64,000 nucleotides of DNA, from assembly GCF_029227915.1 (NCBI RefSeq), contig NC_079876.1:13702001-13766000 (forward strand), given 5' to 3'. Below are positions 32,445 to 43,700 of the stretch, piece by piece. Position 1 is the stretch's first letter, and every line of letters starts with the position of its first letter. The notes beneath the pieces were generated by a model. The model was not told where the DNA came from. It saw only the letters and a list, made by a program, of their open reading frames with translations, and did no database searches. The position numbers and the translations under genes are program-made. The DNA comes from Hydractinia symbiolongicarpus (taxonomy: Eukaryota; Cnidaria; Hydrozoa; Anthoathecata; Hydractiniidae).

Positions 32445-33054
32445 CTCACTAAGCCCTAAAGCTTTGTTTTCACTTAGCGGTAACTAGCTCTAATGAGTGG
32501 TAATGAAATCGCGGGTTTTTTTATAAATAAAAGCTGCTCGTTAGCAAGTTATTGTTTTCTAGCGGTAATATTTTCATGATTGGTAATTTTTTATTCAAAA
32601 TGGAATGAAATGTTGTTATCTGTTGAAAAGTGAAAGTATGAAAAAGAGATTAGACCAATTATTAGACCAATGAAAAAAACTTACTTATAATAAAACTTAC
32701 TTGTAAAAATACTCTTTATCACCAAGTCGTAATTCACGAAGAAGATTTAAAAAAACTAGCTACTTGTTCTTTTTTTGTAAATGTCACGGACCCGAAATCG
32801 ATGATCTCTTTTTTCAATCATCATTCATAATCAAAAACTTGGGTTTGCTTTTATTATGAATAACTTTTCCTCATCTAAAGAATCCATTCTTAACTGAGAG
32901 ATAATTTTGATAATTTTTATGATTTAAAGTTTTATTTCTCAAGTGGAAACATAAAACGTTACCGCTAGTTAACGCTTGCTAAAATGATACCGCTCATTAC
33001 CGCTAGTTACCGTGAATCGGAAACCAAGCTTAATTAACGCTCACTAGGCCCTAA
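32445..33054. mobile_element. Inverted-repeat (MITE-like) element with 15-bp flanking direct repeats
   Basis: The left end AAGCTTTGTTTTCAC, followed by GGTAACTAGC and AATGAGTGGTAATGA, is mirrored at the right end by AAGCTTGGTTTCCGATTCAC, GGTAACTAGC and AATGAGCGGTA. CTCACTAAGCCCTAA (32,445-32,459) and CTCACTAGGCCCTAA (33,040-33,054) flank the pair as direct repeats with one mismatch. About 600 bp, no coding capacity. Confidence 0.55.
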
Positions 33055-34019
33055 CTAACGATAGACTATTTATTAACTAGCAGGGCTAGTATTGGTAAGG
33101 AGACGTGTAATTGACTATCTTTGTCCCTTTTGGAGATTTTTGACGGCACTATCGCTGATGTATCTTTGTTATATAACGATACAAAAATATAAACCAAATC
33201 ATACATACGATCATATTAACGATTATCTCTGATTGCGGAGTAAACATTTTAACTCATCAATACAGTCTATATTTTTATAAAAGGACAAATATATCCCTTT
33301 TTTATAATGCGATAGCGTGTTCGGAATAAAATGAAACTGGTGCACTGTATAAGGAAATCATGCTGAACAATTCGTGATCTGGCGTACTTTTCTTGCGTAG
33401 GTAGACAATAAAAACGGAGATTATCAGTATGACACTACATAATTTCGTGACTACAATATTTTAATCCTGTTTTTCTTTTGTCGTATTAATCTCAGGTAGT
33501 TTATACTACTTATTTAATTTAATATCACTTTAGAAAACTTTGCAAAATTGGCGATTTGTTTCATGCTTTGGATTTTGATGAAGGAGGATTATCACTATGG
33601 CACTACGTATCTTCATTGCGACAATATTATAATCCTATTTTTTGTCTTAAAATCTCACGTAGGCTTCCACTACTTATGTAATATAATATGACTTATAGAA
33701 AAAGAGCCTATATGAAATAATCTTTTAGAATAAATAAAGGTGAAGAATTCTTTATTTTATTGGACGACCATCAAAATCCTTCAAATAATGTGTACTAACT
33801 ATACTATGAAAATCATCCTTATATGCCAACAGTATGCATTTTAGTAATTGCTATTCTAGTGTTTGAAATCACTTTACACACGCCTAATGCCGTCACACAT
33901 GGTTATTTTTCTAGTTTTGTAATAAATTTAAATTTTTCAAGTATTACTGCGGATAGGGCGTCAATTCTTAGTAGATTTATTCACTGGGTAGAAAGATTTA
34001 TATTTTGTATAAAAAAATA
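33055..34019. other. AT-rich non-coding stretch
   Basis: Nothing supportable. Similar blocks around 33,410-33,500 and 33,585-33,670 (with GATTATCA, ATGRCACTAC and ACAATATT) suggest an old 175-bp local duplication. Confidence 0.5.
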
Positions 34020-34520
34020 ATTTTAATCACTTCATTGGGATTGAAAATGACGTCATATTTGTAAGGAAGTTTATTACTGTATCGATAAAGCAAAAAATCT
34101 GATTTCCTGAAATATCCATTTGAAGTCATTAAACTTTGCACAAGGTTAGAATTTATAAATGTTTGAGGTAAGGAAAACAATACTGAGATTAGAAATGACA
34201 ATATTTTAGTGAAACGATACTCCCTTTAAATCTGTTCTGTATTTTAGCTTTGTGACCCATATATCTTCTTGGCAACACCTTAGTAACCACCTAGTGATGA
34301 ACATACATGTAATGAATACTAAATTTAACTAATACAAAATCGTACAACACTCATACATGCAAGTCAGCACATTATAAAATTTACAAAAAATTATACCTGT
34401 CCCAAAATTTTGATACCCCGCGAAAAGTATGAAGATTTTTCAAATAGAATTTTTTTTTATTACAAGTCCCAATGAAGGTTAGAAAAAGTCACAAAATTTC
34501 AGCACATAATCACATGCCAA
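34020..34520. repeat. Dispersed repeat, copy 2, just upstream of the TIR gene
   Basis: It matches 12,840-13,340 in order and direction, as described there. It ends about 200 bases before the acceptor at 34,716, so the repeat family lies in the leader intron or promoter region of the TIR gene. Confidence 0.6.
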
Positions 34521-34716
34521 CAAAACTTATGCCCAGTCCAAGAGGCCGTCAGCATATTGTACCCCCCCCCCCTTCCCCTTTCCTCCTCTCCTTTAGGTGT
34601 ACCAACGCAATATGTCTGCAACAATGTAATTACGCTAAACAGTGTAAAAACGAAGTAATCTGTGACAAAATGTGAACGCATTTCAGCACCTATTTTATAA
34701 CATATATTGTTCTTAG

Positions 34717-37700
34717 ATAAGCAAAGAGAAAAACAAAATGGCCACCAAGGCAAATTGGGATATTATGATATCCTACCATCATGCGTCTGGCAAGGAGTAC
34801 ATGAAAAGGATTAAAGAGTCATTATTAAAACAGGATTACTCTGTTTGGACTGATGAAGATCGAGTGTATGGAGATTTAGGTGCACGGATGGCAGAAGGCG
34901 TTGCAGGATCAAAATTGATCATTCTTTTACTTTCAAAGGGATATGAAGAATCTAAAAACTGTCAGAAAGAATACAACTTGGCCTGTGCGCAACACAAGAA
35001 AATTATCTGTGTAATAGTTGAGAAAGGTTATAAACCTCCAGCAGACCATGTGCTCAGTTTGATCCTGGGCAATAACATGTACTACCAATTATACAGAGGT
35101 GATGAAACAACTTTTCAAAATCTATTAAAAGACATCTCACAACAGCTATTAGGAGAAGGTATGTGCATTTCAGTTGTAGATTTAAAAACTGCAAAACTGT
35201 TTTATCGTTGTGTCATCTTGTGTATAGTTTGAAATACTAAAGGTCGTCGAAACTTTTAGTTGGCAAAACTTTAGAATTTTTTTGTTTACATTTCCCCGTC
35301 TTTGTTAGATTAAAGCAAAAAGAAACTACTACATTAGACCAATGTTTGTTTATTTTAAAAAAAGTTTATTTTTGAAGCAGGGTTTAAATAAATCTGTAGC
35401 TGGCCAATCCATAACAACCACAAATTGTGGATATTGTTAATGAGCCCTCAGTTAACACATGTAAATTCAGTCTATTTTGTTACACTGAATTTGTTGAAAT
35501 GCTAGATCTTTGCGTTTCTATTGAGTAACAGTGCATTTAATGATTTAGTTTAGATAGTTTAAATAGGGTTGTTTTAACTTTTTTGCTTTTATTTATTTTC
35601 TTATTTTTGATAGCCCCAGTAAAGACTGAGCCCATTTTGAAGTAAGTGTCACACATTTTACAAAAATTCTACAATGAAAAAAATATTCTGTTTGTCATGT
35701 TTTGTTTTGTTTTGTTTTGTTTTTGTTTTTTTATCTCTACCTATTAAACCAGGAAAAATTTCCTAAAAGTATATAAATTTAACAATAACGTCTTTCTTTC
35801 GTATTTTTGAAATTTAATTACTAAATCTATTCTTGTTAAAAGTTCTTGTTACAAGTATGTAGTAAGCAACATCAGTTCTTTATACATCAGTAAAAGATAT
35901 TTTAAATGGTAAAACATCTTCTTTAAAAATATAATAATAGTAAGAAAAATGATTTTAGAAAACTGACATTATACTGCCTTATAAATCGGGATAAAAAGAC
36001 ATTAGGCGACCTTATGTAAAGCAGATTATACATTCTCACCTTGTCGCCGATTGTTTATATCAATGAAATTTTAATTCAGCGGATTTGTTGATGATTCAGT
36101 AAAAGATATTTTATATGCTAAAACACTTCCTATAAAAATGTAATAATAGTAATAATAATGATTTTACAAGGCTTACTTTATTCTACGCTTATAAAGTCAG
36201 TAAAAAAAGATATTAGTTAATTAAAACTAATCATAAACAACTCTTTAATTTGCATCTACTTTAAACTACTCGTTGTCTATTATATCATTTATCAGAATTA
36301 AAGAGTTTTTTTACCGTTATTACAACAGTAATATAGACTCATGATTAATATCATAAAGTGCTAGTTGGTGGTCCGTGGAAAAATCCCCGGGTTCGGTCCT
36401 TTTAATACCTAACTGCGTGTGTGTCAATACATGCGGTACCGTTTTGTCTGACAGACAGACAGACGTATACGGGTATTATAATATAGATACAGAAATATAA
36501 AAGTTCGTTGACAAATATTTTAAAATATTAGCTTCCAACTATATTTTTAATTTTAGTTTTTGGATGTATAAAGACAAAGAAGAAAATATCATTGTTAAGT
36601 TTCATAATAAAAACTTAAAAACCGTTCAGAGAATTACTATACAACAGGACGGTAGTGATACCAAGGTAGAACTGAAAGAATCATCGTACTTTTATGAAGA
36701 AATAGGAGACAATAAGCTTGTATTAACAATATATAAGGCAGCTACCCGGTACATCCTAAAACTTGTCATATCGTTGCTGGACATTGATGGAAATAAAGAG
36801 ATTTTTGAAGTAGACAGTAAGTAGTAACTAATTAGGTTTTTAATTTTTTTAAAAAAAATTGTCTTAAAAGTTTTATACGTCACTTTCATTACTATTTGTA
36901 GATGTCAACATTGCCTGCGCTCACAAGTATTACAACAAAGAAAGTAACTTTTCTCTCCATACACATAATAGCGACAAAGTTGCAGCACATATTAAGTCAA
37001 TTATCAGCACCCCTGTTCTTGAAACTAACATTCAGCTGTTCTGTTGTGGAGAAGTATATGAAAAAAGTAGAAACGAATACTTAAGATTTTCAAGAAATTA
37101 TGTTAATGAAAACTGCACATCCAACAATGCCTTTCTAAAAGAAGCCGTCCAATTTCCACCACCAATGGTAAATGAAGAGATTTCCAGCTTTGCATTTCGA
37201 CTAAAGTCAATTCTCAGTGAAATTGGGCACGTGTTTGTGATCTTCACACATTACAATGCCACGGAAAATCTGAGACTTCTAAATTTAAATACTTATTGTG
37301 ATCGTGTTCAAGATTATAAACACAGACTTCTGCTGCTCCATCCATCTCAAAATACCTTCGTCAACATAAGATACACTAAAACTACTAGTGGGTCAATCAT
37401 TGAGGAAGAATTTCAAAATGGTGAGGCAGATATCAAACATTTGTTTTCAATCAATCAACAATTTATCTTGAATAGTACCTCCAGATTTATAAATGTTGTT
37501 GCTGCACCAAATTTCCAAACGTTAGAGAACATCGACGTTTGTGCAAACTGTCAATTGTTAGATCAGTCTATTTTCTCGGATGACACAAAGGTTCAAAATT
37601 TCCTTCTATCTCTTGGATTAACAAGAAAAGACCTTGATCACAAAAGCAAAGAGCAGTACATGAACATATTGGGTCAAGCAATGTGTTTCATGGCTTGTAG

Positions 37701-40700
37701 AGAAACTATGAACACTGTTCCAACAATCAAAGATGACATCCATGGGAAAATATGCAGTGTTCTATTGTCATCTGAACAGTCAAATATTTTGTTTGACGAA
37801 TCTAAAAAGAAAATTATTGTTGGACCATTAGGAAGTGGTAAATCGGTTCTTGCTTTATCTCATCTAAAACAACTTTACCAATGTTGTGAAGGAAAATGCA
37901 CAATATATTATGTCATGTGGAGTGACAAAACAATACTGCTGAAAGGTATTGAAAAATTCGTCTCAAAATTTCAATGCAACAAAAATACCACTGTAAAAGT
38001 AAAGAATGCAATTGAATTAGCGAAAGAGCTCAATCTCTTTAAACTTCCAACCTTATCCCAATTATTACTGTTGTTGTTAAAGAAACACGGTGGTATGTCA
38101 TTTCATTTTATAAGTGACGAAGTTGATGGAGCGATGTTTGACAAACAAGAAGCTTTATCGCTGAAGCAGATTTTGGAGAGGGAAGAGGCTTTAAAGAATT
38201 CCATGATTGTGTTGTTTCTGCAATCTTTGGAAAAGCACAGGATATTGGTTTCATCTGGAGAATTAAAAAGCCATGATAAATACAAGTACGAAGAAGCTGG
38301 TATGCGTGTGTTTTACCTCAATAAATCAATGCGAACAACGAAGAATAATTTTAACTTCTTGGTACAATTTGAGAAGAAAATTTCCGGGATTGAATCAGTT
38401 ATCAAACATCCTGTTCAGGACAAAAATCATGAAATATCATCAGCAAAATCTGGAACGACCAGCTCTACCATTCAACAAAATTCAAAGCAGCGTAAAGTCT
38501 TAGAAATAAAGAATTCACAAGTAGAATCAGCCGAAGAAAGTAAAAAGATTTTTGAAGAACCAGTGGATATAGAGGAAATTGCAGCTGCCTCACATTATCC
38601 AGATGTTTCTGAAGATATCAAAACCCTAACCAAAGTGAAATGCAACTCTGCGCAAGAAGTTGGACATAACATTGAAGGTACAAAGCCAATACTGATACAT
38701 CTTAATTATGAAAATGAAACAGAAGAACAAAGTATTGTCATGTTAGCTCTCTCGTTGGAATACTATCTAGATCTTGTTAATATTAAACGTTTATTTTTTC
38801 ATAACACTGTGGAACAAATGATCACGTTTCGAAAAGTTTTGGATTTAATCAGAAGGGATTATTTTGTTTATAACAAACAAACTGAATGGAGTGTCATCGA
38901 CCGCTGCAATAAAGTGTGTGATCTTCCTGCAGACGTGGGTTATAATATAATAACCGACGTACACGGTAGTAGAGGAACAGACTTTTGTGAAACCGTATGT
39001 GCTATTGACGTAAATGACACTATGTTGCGACACAAGACGTTAGAAGGCATGTCCAGAGTAACTGAACGCCTGATAATTGTTTGCGCGTGTAACATACAGT
39101 CTGCTACTACAAATTCATCAACTGGACATATCATTAAAGATCTGTTACCGGAGTACCTAAATGAGGTTTCTGTTGAATGCGCAAAAAATTCAAATAAAGA
39201 CTTACATTACATTGAAATGCAAGTCAGTGACAAAAAATCGATAGGTTTTGTGAATACAAATTCGCGCAGATACAAAAATCTGATGGAACGGATAAAGAAA
39301 ATTAAATATGAAAAGGATGAATCAGATGTGCATGATTTCGCGCGAGTTATACGTAAAAAGTAAATACATCTTTTTATTTATTTGTAGTATAAGCAAATTA
39401 CCAGCAGGTATAATTTTTAATCAGAACTGCAAAATGTCTTCTAAACTTGTTTGTAGTACACTTTTATGCCTGCATCTAATTTCTAGTTTCCAGCCTCCAA
39501 CAATCAACGTGAGCTGCAACTTTTCAAACGACCGTTCCTGTACAATTAATTGGAATGAGGAAGGATATCGTTACGTAATTAATATGGAGAACGACAGATC
39601 ACAATGGCAGAACGTAGAGCATGTCATCACGTTTGGTGGATGTGTTATCAACAATTTAGTTATTGGAAATAAATACAAGTTTCGTGTTTTGGCTAGTAAC
39701 GACTTTGGTCAAGCTCAAAGTGTTGTATCGTATCGACATGTGTAAGTTTTTTTGTGGTTTTTACTATTGATTTTCTAAAGGTATGGCTATTTTTGTTTCA
39801 TTAGGTACTCCATTTTTTATTTCTAGAAATAATCTTCCATCAAGTCGTGCAGATATGTCTGTCACTTTTGAAGGTAAGTTCAATTGCTTGGAAACAGGGC
39901 TACAGATAAAATTTGGTAAATTTCAAAAAAAAAATTGTATGCTCTGTATGCTAATATTAAAAAGGTTTTGATGATGCTAAGTTGAACCAATCATTGAAAC
40001 CAAAATAATACGTTATATCACGTGATTTGAATATTTGCGTACCAAATCTATAAATGTTAATAGTTATTATATTTATTAAAAAAAGTTAAGGCTGGTTGAG
40101 GTTGTCCATCTTCTGTTGCAATCCGTTTTAAGCATTTGATGACAGCAGTGATTGTTTCAGACTTTCGGCTTTATCTTTCGATATCCAGTAAAGATAAAAG
40201 TTAGTTTTTGATAACATCAGCATGACCTTTTTGAACAAATTATAGGGCATTTGTTCTGTACGTTAGCATGTTAGATTGAGTAAGTAACATCTCTTAAACC
40301 TTTTCGTATCAGCAACAGTATAACTCTCGCATATTTTTAACCAACCCTGTTTATTGATTTTAAAAAATAATCACGAAACAGAAATGATATATTTTTGACC
40401 TACATCGTAGTCATAGTGCTTGTGAAACATTTTAATTTTTATTAATCACCGGGAAACGTGTCCAAAGTAAAATATGAAATTCCTTTATGGTGAAATGTTA
40501 ACTTTGCTACTATTATTTTCCTTGAGTTGATAGGATATTTTGTATATCCAGTGCAGCTTTCTCCTGGTAAACAGAAGCACAAAAAGATTTACATGTTATC
40601 AAACTGTAATTGTATTGAAAAATCTTTTTTTTTAATATAATCAAATCTCTTTTCTTTGAAATGCTTTGAAAATATAAAATTAAAATAATCAAGCATTACG

Positions 40701-43700
40701 AAATCAAAGATGCACTAGAGATCCATATTTTATTCTCAAGGTCATTTTTTTTGGTGAATAAGAATTTTCAATTTTCTCGACAATTATATGTAGTTTAATC
40801 GAACTTTAGAAAATTGAACTAAAACGTTACTTCTGAATCAATTACTATTGCTGACCTCTACTATAAAGTTGCCTCCCTATACTTTAACAAAAGCAAACGG
40901 AAAATAGTCAAGGTATTTTTTTAATCCTGTTTGGTTGATAGGCTCCTTTTTCTCTTCCACATATAGTGTGGCAAATTAAAAAACAGTAAAAAAATGTTTT
41001 AATCCAGCATAAAAGAAATTAATAATTTTTCTAATTGCATTTTCAAAGAGGTAGGAATGAAAATTATTTTTTTGCGTGGTATTACTTAAAATTATTGGGG
41101 TAGTAATTGGGATGGCGGCTGGGGTAGTTAAATCGTATAATCGAAGCGTATATTTTGTAAATATACATTGTAGATTCAATTTAACTGTAATACTATTTGA
41201 ATTGGGTGTAAAGTTGTTAAACAAAAGTTTTACCTGTACATTAAGTTTACAACGCGTAGCTCCGCAATATTTATATGTTGCAGGATAATGCAGATCTTAT
41301 GCCTTCGCAAAATTTGGCCACCGTGTCAAATTGATCACTATTGAAAAAAGATGGGCAATGTTGAACAGTTCGGCTCCTATAGGATAGTTACCAAACTTGT
41401 CTTCAGGAACTGTTAGGCTTTTTATAGTTGGACGGCCTAGTATAATACAAGCCATTATCCATAGCCATAAAGGTTTGAGTATACGGGTTGTGAATTAGTG
41501 AAATTCTTATGAAGCTATAGCCTCGTTTCCATACTATTTCAATATTGTAAAGAGAATTTCATCCGGAGAAAATTTGTCAGCAGGACCGGGGAAAAGCCTC
41601 CTTTCCAAGTTATTTATATTTAACCGTAATGGCTGGCCTCGATTCCATGTTATTTGGTCATTGACACGAGAACATCATAACCTAAAGATTTGCTGTAAGA
41701 GCCTTCTTTTCAAGTTATTAGCAACCTTACGAAACAAGAACGGGAGCATTTGCGACGGAGAAAATACTATTATTTTTTCAAGCATGTACAGATCAGGACA
41801 ATCCCCCAAAACAAGGTTGACATTTTTCCTTCGATTTGAAAAGAACCATTTTGAGCTTGTGGATAGAGCGTCAAGTATTTAAGAAAGTAAAAATGTGATA
41901 TGGAAATATTATTGATACAGAAACAGCGTATATAAGTTTTTCCCTAAATTGTGTCACTTTTTTTTGCATTTTTTTGATAGTTGCCATGGTTTTATTTTAT
42001 ATTGTAACTTTCGTTTAACTTTTCTTAAGCAATTATTGGCGCGTTTTGCGTACAACGGGATTTCATGAAAAGTTATTGTCAACATTGTTGCAGATAAACT
42101 TTTGTAAAAGTCTCTACTTACACTTGAAAATTATCGCTAATAGAAACAATTCAGTGCAAATCTTATGGGAAGGTTTCCATCTGCAAAACTTATCAGTGGC
42201 AAAGGAAAGCACATAATGATCTGGTCTGTAGAATGAAACTACCACCAAAAACACCACCCTAAACAATACCCCGACTTCATTCTCAAGACCCCTATTTGCT
42301 TTCTTATATCGGGACGGCGCAAAAGAGGAAGGGGTCTTGAGGACGAGGTTGGGATACCCCATGTTTTCAAATAACCGATCGCGTGTCAGAGAAACATCTT
42401 TGAAAGTATTCGTGCAGACGAAATCGAATATATTGAGTACAATTTGTTCTATTTTTATCAGTATATCATACTCAACCAAAACAAATATGTTTCATTCAAC
42501 AAATAATTTTGATAAAATCCGGTCGTTTGAGGTTAGAGAAAATTTAATTTTGATAAAAGTAGCAGCTAGTTTTTATTATACATTATTTTTTTTCATGAGA
42601 AACCCGTTTACAATTAACGGAGTATTTTACTAAGAGCTGTGTACCTAAGTCTCGTGTTCTTTAGAACTTGTTCTTATAAATAACCGATCGCGTGTCAGAA
42701 AAACATCTTTGAAATATTCGTGCAGACGAAATCGAATATATTGAGTACAGTCGTTCTATTTTTATCACTATATCATACTCAACCAAAACGAATATGTTTC
42801 ATTCAACAACGGGTTCTGATAACAACAGGATGTGAATAAGGTGAGAAAGGTTTTTCACTAATCGTTAAAAAACTCTCGAAAGTTTCATTTTAAAAATATT
42901 TTGTGTAGAAATATTATTTTAACGATACAATACTTTTTTAAGAAACCTAAAAAAAATTATGATTTCTATTGTACAAATTTTTAAATGTTTTTGAATGGTA
43001 GCTAAATTACTTTCAACGGTGTGAGAAAAAATATCGCTCGTATTTTTTGTTATTATACAATAAATTATTTTTTCAACATAAAATTTTGTACCGAAGATTT
43101 AAATTATCTTCTGTCACTAAACTTGTTCTTTTTATGAAACCGTGTTGTGATAAAGAATTTATTAGTTAAACAAAAATTCTGATGTCATCATGATTTAGAC
43201 AATTAATTTTGTGTTTCTAATTTTTCTCCATTTGCAAATTATCCCATACATGATGACGTCATTAAATTAGTGTTATTACAATTTTAATATTTCATCTGTT
43301 TATCAATGTTTGTATTTATTTGTATAATCGTTTATTTTCTTCAATAATTTTTTTGTCGCTACGAACAAATTATCTCAAAATATTTTTTATTTAAGAATTT
43401 CCACTTGCGCAAATTAATCTGATGATATCAAAATAATATACTCGAAATTCGTTTGTTCTTATATTTATTTTTGTGTTTTTATAATTATTTGTGAATGTTT
43501 AATATATTAACATTCTTTTTTCACTATTTTTATGTTTATAAAATTTTCAATCTATTACAATAAGAAGAAACATCTTAAAATCGATGTCATTAATTTTTCG
43601 TTATCATATTTCATTAATTTATAAATTTATAATTTTTATTCATTTATTATTTTATTTTTAGATATCGTGGAAATTATTGAATCTAACGATATCGAGAAAC

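Noticed and set aside
39434-39741. A separate small secreted FN3 protein starting at ATG 39,434
   Set aside because: Not excluded, but the acceptor at 39,486 and phase agreement on both sides favour an internal exon of the TIR gene.
42114-42479. 121-residue minus-strand frame
   Set aside because: It crosses a dispersed repeat and a direct repeat, has no domain or splice context and lies in an intron of the TIR gene.
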